Assembly (NCBI GenBank): GCA_934317005.1
Contig: CAKREB010000003.1
Location: 1 to 64,000, forward strand
DNA: 64,000 nt
Reading direction: 5' to 3'
Source: an uncultured Lachnospiraceae bacterium
Lineage (GTDB): Bacteria; Bacillota; Clostridia; Lachnospirales; Lachnospiraceae
Positions 43,607 through 52,087 of the stretch are shown piece after piece (the stretch's first letter is position 1; the number at the start of each line of letters is the position of its first letter). Both the position numbers and the translations under genes were made by a program. The notes below the pieces were generated by a model, which was given only the letters and a program-made list of their open reading frames with translations, had not been told where the DNA came from and did not search any database.

Positions 43607-44905
43607 ATGAGACTACGAAAAATGTGGAAGAAACTAGTAAGTGCAGCTTTGACAACAACACTTGTTGTAGGTCTTGTAGGCTGTGGCAATTCATCGTCCG
43701 GAGGGAAAAAACTGGGAAAAGACGGTGGTAAACTGATCATTGGTGGTACTTATACATTAAGTGGAGAATGTGCCCATGCAGGTCAGAATACATTAAAGGG
43801 AGCAAAAGCGGCGGTTGAATATATTAATAATAATGGCGGAGTAAATGGACAAAAGGTGGAATTGAAATATTATGATGATGAATTTGATGAGAGTAAAATT
43901 CCAACTTTATATGAAAAGTTGATCAGTGATGACAAGGTGGATCTGTTGACATCACCATATACATCACCATTCCTTGCAGCGGCACCAATTGCAGCAAAGC
44001 ACAACAAGGAAATGTTCTGCGTGGCAGCAGACAGTTATACAGCGAATGAGCAATATCAGAAATTAATTGCGAACCCACAGATGGATGAAAGCTGGAAAGG
44101 CGGCGGATGGTGGAAGGATGTATTTGAATATCTCAACGAAAATTATGATAAGTATGAAACATCCGGCAAGAAGACAGTTGCGATTCTTAATCTGGAAACT
44201 ACATATGGTCATGAAGTAAGTGATGCTGTTGGAAAGTTTTTGAAAAAGAATGGATTTAATGTAGTATACGAAGAGTTCTTTGATCCGGGTAACAGTGACT
44301 GGACTGCAACAGTACAGAAGGTAAAGAATTTAAAGCCGGATGTTCTTTTTGCACCTCAGTATTTTGAAGATAGTGTTAGTCTGGTACAGAAATGTAAAGA
44401 GATGGATTGTTATGCACCAATCATGATCATAGAGGGAATGAGCTGGGATCCAATCTCATGGCCAAATACAGAACTTGGTGGTTTGGAACCATCTACAGCA
44501 AAGTTACCATTCTTAGGGTATTCTATTTACAAAGAGAAATATGATTCAAAATCAAAGGAGTTTTTGGCAGATTATTGTAAGAAAGAGTTTAACTCCATTC
44601 CAAGTAATGATGTAATCTGTGGATTTATGGCTGTTGAACTGGCATGTGAAGCAGCAAGAAAAGCAAATTCTACAGAAACAGAGGATTTACAGAAGGCAAT
44701 GACAGAGAACACATTTAATCTGGCTGGTTATCCATATAAGATGAATGAAACCGGTGGCAACGGAGCTGACTTTGACTGGGGTTGTGGACAGTTTCAGCCA
44801 AAGGATCTGTCAAAAGCAGATGAATCCGGTGATGACTGGGTAACACTGTGGCCGGAGAAATATGCAACTTCTTCAGAGGCACTTACATTTAAAGGATGGA
44901 AATAA
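43607..44905 (+). CDS. ABC transporter substrate-binding lipoprotein, LivK/Peripla_BP_6 type
   Basis: A membrane-anchored receptor of 432 residues. Signal peptide with lipobox LVGC (Cys26), Ser/Gly linker, then a type I periplasmic-binding fold starting IIGGTYTLSG. The ATG at 43607 is preceded by AAAGAGAGG; the in-frame upstream extension (from 43433) covers the leader and is not real. It feeds the LivHMGF-type importer before it. The ligand is unknown. Confidence 0.92.
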   Translation: MRLRKMWKKLVSAALTTTLVVGLVGCGNSSSGGKKLGKDGGKLIIGGTYTLSGECAHAGQNTLKGAKAAVEYINNNGGVNGQKVELKYYDDEFDESKIPTLYEKLISDDKVDLLTSPYTSPFLAAAPIAAKHNKEMFCVAADSYTANEQYQKLIANPQMDESWKGGGWWKDVFEYLNENYDKYETSGKKTVAILNLETTYGHEVSDAVGKFLKKNGFNVVYEEFFDPGNSDWTATVQKVKNLKPDVLFAPQYFEDSVSLVQKCKEMDCYAPIMIIEGMSWDPISWPNTELGGLEPSTAKLPFLGYSIYKEKYDSKSKEFLADYCKKEFNSIPSNDVICGFMAVELACEAARKANSTETEDLQKAMTENTFNLAGYPYKMNETGGNGADFDWGCGQFQPKDLSKADESGDDWVTLWPEKYATSSEALTFKGWK

Positions 44906-44926
44906 CTTTCAGAAAGAGGGAACGGC

Positions 44927-45556
44927 ATGAAAAATTATGTAATTACCATTGCCAGAGGATTCGGAAGTGGTGGAAAAGAAATTGGAAATCAGGTAGCAAA
45001 GCGCTTGGGAATACAGTGCTATGAAAAAAGAATTTTGACTATGGCATCAGAGTTTAGCGGATTGAATGAAAAATTATTTTTTGACATTGACGAAAAACTT
45101 CGTGGTTCCTATCTTCATAAGAAAATGAAAGATATGTTAGATTATTCGGTAGTACCGGACCCAGCGAGCAAAGATTTTGTTTCTGATGAATCTATTTATC
45201 AATTGCAGGCATACATCATAAGAGAGTTAGCAAATTCTGAGTCTTGTGTGATCGTTGGAAAATGTGCCAATAAGATTTTAGAAGAGTGGCCAAATGTCAT
45301 TAGTATTTATATTGAAGCACCGAGAGAAAATTGCAGGCAGTCAATCATGGAAAAGATGCAGGTTTCTGCAAAAGAAGCGGATCGTCTGATTACAAAAACG
45401 GACAAGTATCGTGCAGAATACTATAAATATTATACCGGTGGTGATTACTGGACAAATCCAACCAGCTACGATCTGACGATCAATACCGGACGGGTTGGCA
45501 GAGAAAGGGCAGTTGACTTGATCATTGATTATTTGAAGCTACGATTTGATCTGTAG
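44927..45556 (+). CDS. cytidylate kinase-like family protein
   Basis: A 209-residue P-loop protein. The N-terminal ITIARGFGSGGKEIG (residues 6-20) is the modified P-loop of the cytidylate-kinase-like family; Lys is kept. The family's true substrates are mostly unknown and it is distinct from Cmk. It closes the transporter operon 21 bases after the receptor gene. Confidence 0.82.
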   Translation: MKNYVITIARGFGSGGKEIGNQVAKRLGIQCYEKRILTMASEFSGLNEKLFFDIDEKLRGSYLHKKMKDMLDYSVVPDPASKDFVSDESIYQLQAYIIRELANSESCVIVGKCANKILEEWPNVISIYIEAPRENCRQSIMEKMQVSAKEADRLITKTDKYRAEYYKYYTGGDYWTNPTSYDLTINTGRVGRERAVDLIIDYLKLRFDL

Positions 45557-45632
45557 TATGTGCTTACGGGAAGACAGATGAGATAGTAAGATGAATCCTA
45601 TTAGGGTACGATATTTTTCTGTTTAAAGGAGA

Positions 45633-45700
45633 GAACAACACCAAAAAGCATCCTTCATTCTGATAACAAAATGAAGGATGCTTTTTGGTGTTGTTCTTTT
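45633..45700. terminator. 27-bp perfect hairpin, bidirectional terminator
   Basis: 45633-45659 and 45670-45696 are perfect reverse complements around a 10-base loop, followed by TTTT. The inner part (GCATCCTTCATT stem with A5 before and T5 after) is an ordinary bidirectional terminator for the importer operon and for pdxT. The perfect extension beyond it is unusual. Confidence 0.85.
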
Positions 45701-45756
45701 TATGTTATGGGAAATTACTGCTATGGCAGTAGTGTACCAGCAAGAATTGCGAACGT

Positions 45757-46317
45757 TTAAATTAAACTTAAAAAATACCGATGGATCGAAAAATCGTCAT
45801 CCAGCTCCGGATGGAAAGCAAGGGCAATCTGATTTTGGTATTGTACAGCGACAATCTTATCATTTACGGTAGCTAATACGTCAACATCGTCTTTGGCATG
45901 CGCAACATACGGTGCGCGGATAAAAGTCATAGGAACTGTGCCTATATTTTTTAGCGGAGCCTCTGTATGAAAGCTTCCAAGCTGTCTGCCGTAGGCATTT
46001 CGTTTCACACACATTGGTATTGTTGCAAAATAAGTGTTAGCATCGTTTTCTAACTCTGAGGCAAGTAAGATCATACCGGCGCAGGTTGCAAGAATCGGCA
46101 TACCGGACTGAATCTGTTCTTGAAGTGTATCAAACATATCAAGTTCCCTAAGCAGCTTTCCCTGAACAGTGCTTTCACCTCCGGGAAGGACTAAAGCGTC
46201 ATATCCCTTTTCTAAATCTTCTTTTTTTCTAAGCTCGATGCAATCTGCACCAAGCTTTTGAAGCATTTTTTCCTGTTCAATAAATGCTCCCTGTAAAGCT
46301 AATACTCCAACTAACAT
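45757..46317 (-). CDS. pdxT: pyridoxal 5'-phosphate synthase glutaminase subunit
   Basis: Releases ammonia from glutamine for PdxS. It is a class I glutaminase: GGESTVQGKL (about 46-55), nucleophile Cys in ATCAGM near residue 79, and His-x-Glu in HPELDDD near residue 169. It is 186 residues, with GGAGG about 10 bases before the start. It is 33 bases downstream of pdxS. Confidence 0.96.
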   Translation of the reverse strand: MLVGVLALQGAFIEQEKMLQKLGADCIELRKKEDLEKGYDALVLPGGESTVQGKLLRELDMFDTLQEQIQSGMPILATCAGMILLASELENDANTYFATIPMCVKRNAYGRQLGSFHTEAPLKNIGTVPMTFIRAPYVAHAKDDVDVLATVNDKIVAVQYQNQIALAFHPELDDDFSIHRYFLSLI

Positions 46318-46350
46318 CGGTAAGCTGCCTCCTTGTTTTGTGATTATTAA

Positions 46351-47229
46351 TTATTTTCCGCGTTCTGCCATGAGAAGGGCGATTTCCTGTTCATTGATAC
46401 CAACCATAGCTTCGCCAAGATCAGCGGAAAGCTCAGCAATCAGTTTTGCATCCGTATAATTTGTAACAGCCTGTACGATAGCTGCGGCACGTTTTTTGGG
46501 ATTGCCGGATTTGAAGATACCGGAACCAACAAACACGCCCTCTGCACCAAGCTGCATCATCAAAGAGGCATCTGCAGGTGTTGCTACACCACCGGCTGCA
46601 AAGTTTACAACAGGTAACTTACCATTTTCGTGAACATAAGCAACAAGCTCGTAAGGAACCTGAAGCTGCTTTGCTGCTTCAAAAAGTTCATCCTCGCGCA
46701 TGCTGACAAGCTTTGCAATCTCGCTGTTCATCATTCGCATATGTCTGACAGCCTGTACGATATCACCGGTGCCCGGCTCTCCCTTTGTACGGATCATGGA
46801 AGCACCTTCGTTGATTCGGCGGAGTGCTTCACCGAGATCCTTTGCACCACATACAAAAGGAACATTAAATTCACGCTTATTGATATGATATACATCATCA
46901 GCAGGGGATAATACTTCACTTTCATCGATATAATCGATTTCGATTGCCTGCAATACCTGTGCTTCTGCAAAGTGGCCGATACGGCACTTTGCCATAACAG
47001 GGATAGATACTGCTTCCTGAATCCCCTGTATCATTTTTGGGTCACTCATTCGGGAAACACCACCGGCTGCGCGGATATCAGCAGGAATTCTTTCCAGTGC
47101 CATAACAGCACATGCACCGGCTTCCTCGGCAATCTTTGCCTGCTCCGGTGTAGTAACATCCATGATTACGCCGCCTTTTAACATCTGTGCCAGATTCTTA
47201 TTTAATTCATATCTTTCGTTTGTCTGCAT
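46351..47229 (-). CDS. pdxS: pyridoxal 5'-phosphate synthase synthase subunit
   Basis: Makes PLP from ribose-5-phosphate, glyceraldehyde-3-phosphate and ammonia. It is a 292-residue (beta/alpha)8 barrel with the conserved blocks GGVIMDVTTPEQAKIAEEAGA (near residue 20, start of the active site), VMAKCRIGHFAEAQ near residue 80 and the phosphate-binding AAGGVATPADA. The ATG at 47229 follows GAGG; an in-frame ATG at 47286 is upstream of it and not needed. Its leader contains a short hairpin before the ribosome site. Confidence 0.96.
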   Translation of the reverse strand: MQTNERYELNKNLAQMLKGGVIMDVTTPEQAKIAEEAGACAVMALERIPADIRAAGGVSRMSDPKMIQGIQEAVSIPVMAKCRIGHFAEAQVLQAIEIDYIDESEVLSPADDVYHINKREFNVPFVCGAKDLGEALRRINEGASMIRTKGEPGTGDIVQAVRHMRMMNSEIAKLVSMREDELFEAAKQLQVPYELVAYVHENGKLPVVNFAAGGVATPADASLMMQLGAEGVFVGSGIFKSGNPKKRAAAIVQAVTNYTDAKLIAELSADLGEAMVGINEQEIALLMAERGK

Positions 47230-47475
47230 TTTTTCCTCATTTCTGTACACGTTTTGTATACGTTTTTTATATGATGCAAGGGTCAAAAGCAGCTAGTAAT
47301 GTATGTTTACATACAAATTACTAGCTGGTGGCTTGACCCGCCAAACACCGACAAGTAGCAGATTTGCTTGCAAATATGCGGGATTGGAGGTGTTTGTAGG
47401 ATTGCGAAAATTGCACAGCAATGAAGCAATCCGTGGCATTAGTTGGGGGCAAAATATCTTTTGACCCCAACATCT
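47230..47475. repeat. four-hairpin intergenic element with terminal inverted repeats
   Basis: The 10-bp sequence GGGTCAAAAG at 47280-47289 is repeated inverted as CTTTTGACCC at 47458-47467. Between them are four hairpins: 47280-47339 (GGGTCAA, AGCTAGTAA and GTATGT arms), 47342-47396 (CAAACACC/GGTGTTTG with an inner GCAGATTTG stem), 47399-47432 (GGATTGC/GCAATCC with inner ATTGC/GCAAT) and 47442-47471 (GTTGGGG..CAAAA/TTTTG.CCCCAAC). It has no coding capacity. Read on the minus strand it would be the pdxS leader. It may be a miniature mobile element or a structured RNA. Confidence 0.6.
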
Positions 47476-47536
47476 TTATATGAAATTAGTATAAGGAAAA
47501 AGTGACCAGTTCAAAATTGCCAAAATATATTTATTT

Positions 47537-47569
47537 AATAAGGTCAGAATAAGGTCAACATAAGGTCAG
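47537..47569. repeat. three 11-bp direct repeats upstream of nth
   Basis: AATAAGGTCAG, AATAAGGTCAA and CATAAGGTCAG follow each other without gaps. The period is about one helical turn. The array ends 21 bases before the nth -35, the usual place for an activator or response regulator. Confidence 0.6.
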
Positions 47570-47590
47570 ACCGGGAGGAAACATAATCTT

Positions 47591-47619
47591 TTGACACTCC
47601 TATGCAATATTGATACAAT
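47591..47619 (+). promoter_or_regulatory. promoter of nth
   Basis: TTGACA and TACAAT are separated by 17 bases, about 60 bases before the start codon. Confidence 0.7.
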
Positions 47620-47678
47620 ACGAATACAGAAGATAAATGATTTTGATATGTTGCTAAAAGAGATGTTGGAGGTTAGAC

Positions 47679-48317
47679 ATGACAAAAAAAGAATTAGCCT
47701 TAGAAGTAATAGAACGCTTAAAGAAAGAATATCCGGATGCAGCCTGCACGCTTGATTACAGCGATGCCTGGAAGCTTTTGGTCAGTGTCCGGCTGGCGGC
47801 ACAATGCACCGATGCCAGAGTAAACGTGATCGTAAAAGACCTTTATGCTAAGTTTCCGGATGTGGATGCGCTTGCAAAAGCACCGGTTGAGGAAATTGAG
47901 GAAATCGTGCGTCCCTGTGGTCTGGGAAAAAGTAAAGCGCGCGATATCAGTGCCTGCATGAAAATGTTAAAAGAAGAGTATCATGGAGAAGTCCCGGATG
48001 ATTTTGATGCACTCTTAAAGCTTCCGGGAGTGGGACGAAAAAGTGCAAACCTGATTATGGGAGATGTGTTTCACAAGCCGGCTATCGTTACGGATACACA
48101 TTGTATTCGCCTGAGTAACCGGATCGGTCTGGTTGACGATATCAAAGATCCTAAGAAAGTGGAGATGGCACTTTGGAAGATTGTGCCGCCGGAAGAAGGC
48201 AGTGATCTATGTCACCGTTTTGTTGATCACGGAAGGGAAGTCTGTACCGCACGTACCAAACCATATTGTGACAAATGCTGCCTGGCGGATATCTGTGCCA
48301 AAAATGGGATAGATTAG
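47679..48317 (+). CDS. nth: endonuclease III
   Basis: DNA glycosylase/AP lyase for oxidised pyrimidines in base-excision repair. The helix-hairpin-helix LPGVGRKSANLI (about 110-121) carries the catalytic Lys, and the catalytic Asp is in TDTHCIRLSNR. The iron-sulfur loop has four cysteines, spaced C-x7-C-x2-C-x5-C here, one residue longer in the first gap than the usual C-x6-C. It is 212 residues. GGAGG precedes the ATG. It is convergent with tcdA, with almost no gap. Confidence 0.95.
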   Translation: MTKKELALEVIERLKKEYPDAACTLDYSDAWKLLVSVRLAAQCTDARVNVIVKDLYAKFPDVDALAKAPVEEIEEIVRPCGLGKSKARDISACMKMLKEEYHGEVPDDFDALLKLPGVGRKSANLIMGDVFHKPAIVTDTHCIRLSNRIGLVDDIKDPKKVEMALWKIVPPEEGSDLCHRFVDHGREVCTARTKPYCDKCCLADICAKNGID

Positions 48318-48319
48318 TT

Positions 48320-49075
48320 TTACGCCTTACACAGATCCTTGATGACTTCGCCACCGATGATCAGACCGGCTACAGAAGGCACAAAGGCTACACTGCCTGG
48401 AATATCTCTGCGCTCTGTGCATTTGTGTTTAGCTCCCGGTGGGCAGATGCAGTTAGTACGACAACTGATCGCCATATCTTCAATCGGTCTGGTTGGTTGT
48501 TCCTCTGAATATACTACCTTTAATTTTTTGACACCGCGTTTTTTTAACTCTCTGCGCATCACTTTTGCTAAAGGGCAGACCTTTGTTTTATAAATATCTG
48601 CTACGCGGAACATGCTTCCGTCTAATTTGTTTCCGGCACCCATACTGCTAATGATCGGAATGTGCATTTCCTGTGCTTTCAGAACAAGCTCTATTTTGGC
48701 TGTAACCGTATCGACCGCATCGACCACATAGTCATATTCTTCAAATGGAAAATCCTGCGCATTTTCCGGAAGGAAAAAACATTTGTAGGTTCTTACCTCT
48801 GCATTAGGATTAATTTCCAAAATGCGCTCCTTCATTACGTCTACCTTATATTTTCCAACCGTTTTCCTGGTTGCGATAATCTGACGGTTTAAGTTTGTCA
48901 GACACACCTTGTCATCATCAATCAGATCAAAAGACCCAACACCGCTTCTGACCAACGCTTCACAGACATAACCACCGACGCCGCCGACACCAAAAATAGC
49001 TACGCGGGCATTTTTTAATTTTTCCATTCCTTCTTTATGAAGTAATAATTCTGTTCTCGAAAATTGTGTTAACAT
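48320..49075 (-). CDS. tcdA: tRNA threonylcarbamoyladenosine dehydratase
   Basis: An E1/ThiF-like enzyme that uses ATP to cyclise the t6A modification of tRNA (to ct6A). The nucleotide-binding motif GVGGVGGYV lies near residue 30, followed by the ThiF pattern NLNRQI, and a C-terminal cysteine region (CRTNCICPPGAKHKC). It is 251 residues. AAGGAG precedes the start. Confidence 0.88.
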   Translation of the reverse strand: MLTQFSRTELLLHKEGMEKLKNARVAIFGVGGVGGYVCEALVRSGVGSFDLIDDDKVCLTNLNRQIIATRKTVGKYKVDVMKERILEINPNAEVRTYKCFFLPENAQDFPFEEYDYVVDAVDTVTAKIELVLKAQEMHIPIISSMGAGNKLDGSMFRVADIYKTKVCPLAKVMRRELKKRGVKKLKVVYSEEQPTRPIEDMAISCRTNCICPPGAKHKCTERRDIPGSVAFVPSVAGLIIGGEVIKDLCKA

Positions 49076-49125
49076 TCTATTTTCTCTCCTTTTTGTCTGA
49101 TAGGAAACTACTCAAAAATATAATC

Positions 49126-50196
49126 TTAGCGGATGGTTCCGCCATTTTTTAAGAGCTTTTTATTTGCATACATTGCCCGATCTGCTATTTTGCAGATCGT
49201 ATCAAAGTTATCATATTCATTTGTATAAGCAACTCCTATTGCACACTGGTAGATCGTTTTTCCAAGAGATGTTCTGATTCGTTCGATCATGGACATAATA
49301 TCACTTCTCTTTTCCTGAAAGCACAAGATCATAAATTCATCGCCACCTGTCCGATAAAGGTAACAGTCAGACAATAATTCTTTTTGGGCAACCTTTGCCA
49401 AGGTCTGAATCGCGATGTCGCCTTGATCATGTCCTCCGTGATCATTAATTTCTTTCAAATTATTTAGATCCAATGATACTACGGCTGTAATCTCTTTTTC
49501 TCTGCTCTCGGCATCGGAGTAAAAAGATCTTCGGTTGAACGCATCGGTTAAGGGATCACGTTTGAATCTCTGTGTTACAAAATATAAATAATAGAAAACG
49601 ATCAAAATACTACCCGCAGTATTGATCATACCATCATAGTGTAAAACAGATTCCAAAAATACAGATACTGTTGTAAATACCGTCATAACAATGGTGATCA
49701 TGGATTCCATCCGGCTTCCGTTTTTGTAAAAGCGGATGGAGGATACCATCAAAAATACCAGATAGATGCCACTGGTAACAAATGGACATATACCTAAGGA
49801 CCCGCGAATAAATTGATTGTTTGCATCGTAGGTGAATGTAATATCGGTAAAAAGTGCCGAAAAACAGACGATCGTGTTGATAATCAGCGGCAGCATCCAC
49901 CAATATTTGTGTTTCCAATCGCCTTTCTTTAAAAATACAATGACCATAAAAATGATGGCCGGACGCACAGAATATCCAATGGCGGACATCCATATCCGAA
50001 GTGCTATAAAGTGAGAAAGTGTCGCACACCAGGCTTCCACGCTGTCGACGATGATCAAAACCAGAACCATGACTGATGCAATGGAAAACATCCGGACAAT
50101 CTTGCGGTCAAATATGTTATTGGTATTTAAAAAGATTAGCAGACAAAATAATATCATCACTGATGCAAAGTTTAATTGTACAAAATAGTGTAACAT
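49126..50196 (-). CDS. membrane diguanylate cyclase (GGDEF)
   Basis: A 356-residue protein with six or seven N-terminal membrane helices and a C-terminal GGDEF domain (about 195-356). The active-site motif is intact as GGDEF (RTGGDEFMIL), and the upstream DLNNLKEIND metal/substrate region is also normal, so it probably makes cyclic di-GMP, unlike the degenerate protein at 20481. The ATG at 50196 has AAGGGA upstream; the in-frame start at 50241 lacks one. No recognised ligand domain is seen. Confidence 0.9.
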   Translation of the reverse strand: MLHYFVQLNFASVMILFCLLIFLNTNNIFDRKIVRMFSIASVMVLVLIIVDSVEAWCATLSHFIALRIWMSAIGYSVRPAIIFMVIVFLKKGDWKHKYWWMLPLIINTIVCFSALFTDITFTYDANNQFIRGSLGICPFVTSGIYLVFLMVSSIRFYKNGSRMESMITIVMTVFTTVSVFLESVLHYDGMINTAGSILIVFYYLYFVTQRFKRDPLTDAFNRRSFYSDAESREKEITAVVSLDLNNLKEINDHGGHDQGDIAIQTLAKVAQKELLSDCYLYRTGGDEFMILCFQEKRSDIMSMIERIRTSLGKTIYQCAIGVAYTNEYDNFDTICKIADRAMYANKKLLKNGGTIR

Positions 50197-50286
50197 GCTC
50201 TTTTTCCCTTCGTATGTTTTACATTGTAAATTCTTTAACAATTAGACCAGTTTTTTATCGTACCATATAATATGGCTTTGGTCAAA

Positions 50287-50327
50287 ATAAAAAGCCAGGA
50301 CACCTGTGTTTTTGCAAGTGTCCCGAC
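50287..50327 (-). terminator. terminator of the 208-residue protein gene
   Basis: On the minus strand GTCGGGACAC pairs with GTGTCCTGGC (G-U allowed), followed by TTTTTATTTT. Confidence 0.8.
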
Positions 50328-50380
50328 CTTAGGGGTGTGATTAAGATAGAAGATAATAGTTCTACCTTAAAATAATCTTC

Positions 50381-51007
50381 TTAAGATAAGTATTTTGCAT
50401 AATCCTCAGCAGTTGTCACACCGTTTTTCCAGTCATCCATTTTCTTTAAGGCTGCGTCATAAGTGTCTTTTGAAATCTGAGGAAGATCTTCTCCCCAAGC
50501 CTTTGTAGCTTTTTCAAATCCCTTTGTAATTGCATCCTTTAACAGATCGGCTTTACCGGTATCTCCACCGCTTAAGGCGATTGCCATGCTGACAAGACGA
50601 TCGGAGGTCTGTTCAACGCCCCAATATCCATCTTCGCTGACATCTTCCTGTGCCTGTGCGATATCTTCCGGGCTTGCAACGGCAGCAGCCTGACGGAATG
50701 TATCGGCAAGATTGGTTGCATTTGCAAGATCAAATGTACCTTTCTGCTTATTTAAAAGCTTTTCTACCAAAGACTGCATAGAAGCAATGCGGCTTTCCTG
50801 ATCTGCTTTTAATTTATTAACGATAACGTTTTTGTTGTAAAGCTTTGCGGTACTGTTTTTGTTTGTTTCTGTGGATTTTTCGAAAACAGCAGCGGCATCA
50901 TTCTTTGCAGATGTATTGTCCTTTACGGTTGTATCTGCTTCCTTTGCTGTGGCAGCAGTTGGAGCAGCATATGTGTTTACGTTGTTTTGAATTGTCATAT
51001 CACTCAT
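50381..51007 (-). CDS. uncharacterised soluble protein
   Basis: A 208-residue, hydrophilic protein that I do not recognise. The first 65 residues are low-complexity (Ala, Thr, Asn, Lys rich), without a signal peptide. The rest is probably helical, with QDVSEDGYWGVEQTSDRLV-like conserved-looking sequence (about 121-138) and a C-terminal amphipathic segment. AAGGAGG precedes the ATG, and it has its own terminator, so it is a real single-gene unit. Flagellar or surface association is conceivable from composition only. Confidence 0.75.
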   Translation of the reverse strand: MSDMTIQNNVNTYAAPTAATAKEADTTVKDNTSAKNDAAAVFEKSTETNKNSTAKLYNKNVIVNKLKADQESRIASMQSLVEKLLNKQKGTFDLANATNLADTFRQAAAVASPEDIAQAQEDVSEDGYWGVEQTSDRLVSMAIALSGGDTGKADLLKDAITKGFEKATKAWGEDLPQISKDTYDAALKKMDDWKNGVTTAEDYAKYLS

Positions 51008-51183
51008 AATATAGAACCTCCTTTTTCTGCGTGATCATATAAGTTATTATCTGTCAGAAGCTGTAATTTTGTAACAGACAGATACTATATCAATGGCTCA
51101 TCCGTGAGACCGTTTCCTTTGTACCATATATATCGGAAGAATTGCAATAAAAATTAACGCTATTCCTAAGATTATGATACGGC

Positions 51184-52071
51184 TTACCTGCTTTCATCCG
51201 GTAATTTCGTCTGGCAAAGAAAGACATCGTATGCAGGATACTTTTTCTTTGCGGTGCGGTATGCGATTGTTGCCAAAATCTCATCCTGATAAAGTCCATA
51301 GGTGCTTGGACCGCTTCCGCTCATCAGGGAACCGATCGAGCCATTCTGCAGAAAGAACTCTTTTAGATCACCTAATACCGGATATTCTTCAAATGCGACT
51401 GTTTCTAATACGTTGGATAAGGTCTGCCCTACTGTTACACTGTCATGACGAGAAATCGCATCGACAGCACGGCTTGTGTCCGGATGATAGTTCAAATGGT
51501 TCAGGTTCAGGTGCGTATAAATGTAACCGGTGCTCAAAGAAAAGTTTGGTTTGATCAGGACAACCCAGAGGGGAGCAAGATTGGGAAGCGGAGTAAGGAT
51601 TTCACCAATACCCTCGGAAAGCATCGTACCCTTTTTGATACAAAAAGGTACATCTGCACCTAACGTTACACCGAGCTCACACAACTCATCCTTTGTCAGG
51701 GAAAGTCCGCAAAGCTTATTGATACCTAACAAAGTAGCTGCACAATCAGAACTGCCGCCGGCAAGTCCTGCAGCCGCAGGAATATTTTTCGTCAGATGGA
51801 TCTGAAAACCATAGGGAAGAGAAAAGTGTTCCTGCATCAGTTTGGCAGCTTTGTAGACTAAGTTCTGTTCCGGTTTGATCTTATCCGGAAGCTCTTTATT
51901 CATAGTCAGTACAATATCAGGCGAACCTGTATGCATAATGGATAATTCGTCATATATATCAATCGTCTGCATGATCATACGAAGCTCGTGGTATCCGTTG
52001 GGACGTTTCCCAATCACATCCAATGTGAGATTGATCTTGGCAGGCGCTTTGATCTGAACTTCTTGAAACAT
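51184..52071 (-). CDS. ispE: 4-(cytidine 5'-diphospho)-2-C-methyl-D-erythritol kinase
   Basis: Phosphorylates CDP-methylerythritol in the MEP isoprenoid pathway. It is a GHMP kinase of 295 residues from the chosen start: KAPAKINLTLDV near the N-terminus and the ATP motif PAAAGLAGGSSDCAATL near residue 92. I choose the ATG at 52071, 5 bases after GAGGA; the ATG at 52083 lies within that ribosome site. The leader has a short hairpin like that of pdxS. Confidence 0.95.
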   Translation of the reverse strand: MFQEVQIKAPAKINLTLDVIGKRPNGYHELRMIMQTIDIYDELSIMHTGSPDIVLTMNKELPDKIKPEQNLVYKAAKLMQEHFSLPYGFQIHLTKNIPAAAGLAGGSSDCAATLLGINKLCGLSLTKDELCELGVTLGADVPFCIKKGTMLSEGIGEILTPLPNLAPLWVVLIKPNFSLSTGYIYTHLNLNHLNYHPDTSRAVDAISRHDSVTVGQTLSNVLETVAFEEYPVLGDLKEFFLQNGSIGSLMSGSGPSTYGLYQDEILATIAYRTAKKKYPAYDVFLCQTKLPDESR

Positions 52072-52087
52072 TACATTCCTCATTTCT

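Noticed and set aside
45678..45872. Small membrane-like open frame overlapping the terminator and pdxT end
   Set aside because: It begins inside the terminator stem, has no ribosome site and runs antisense into pdxT.
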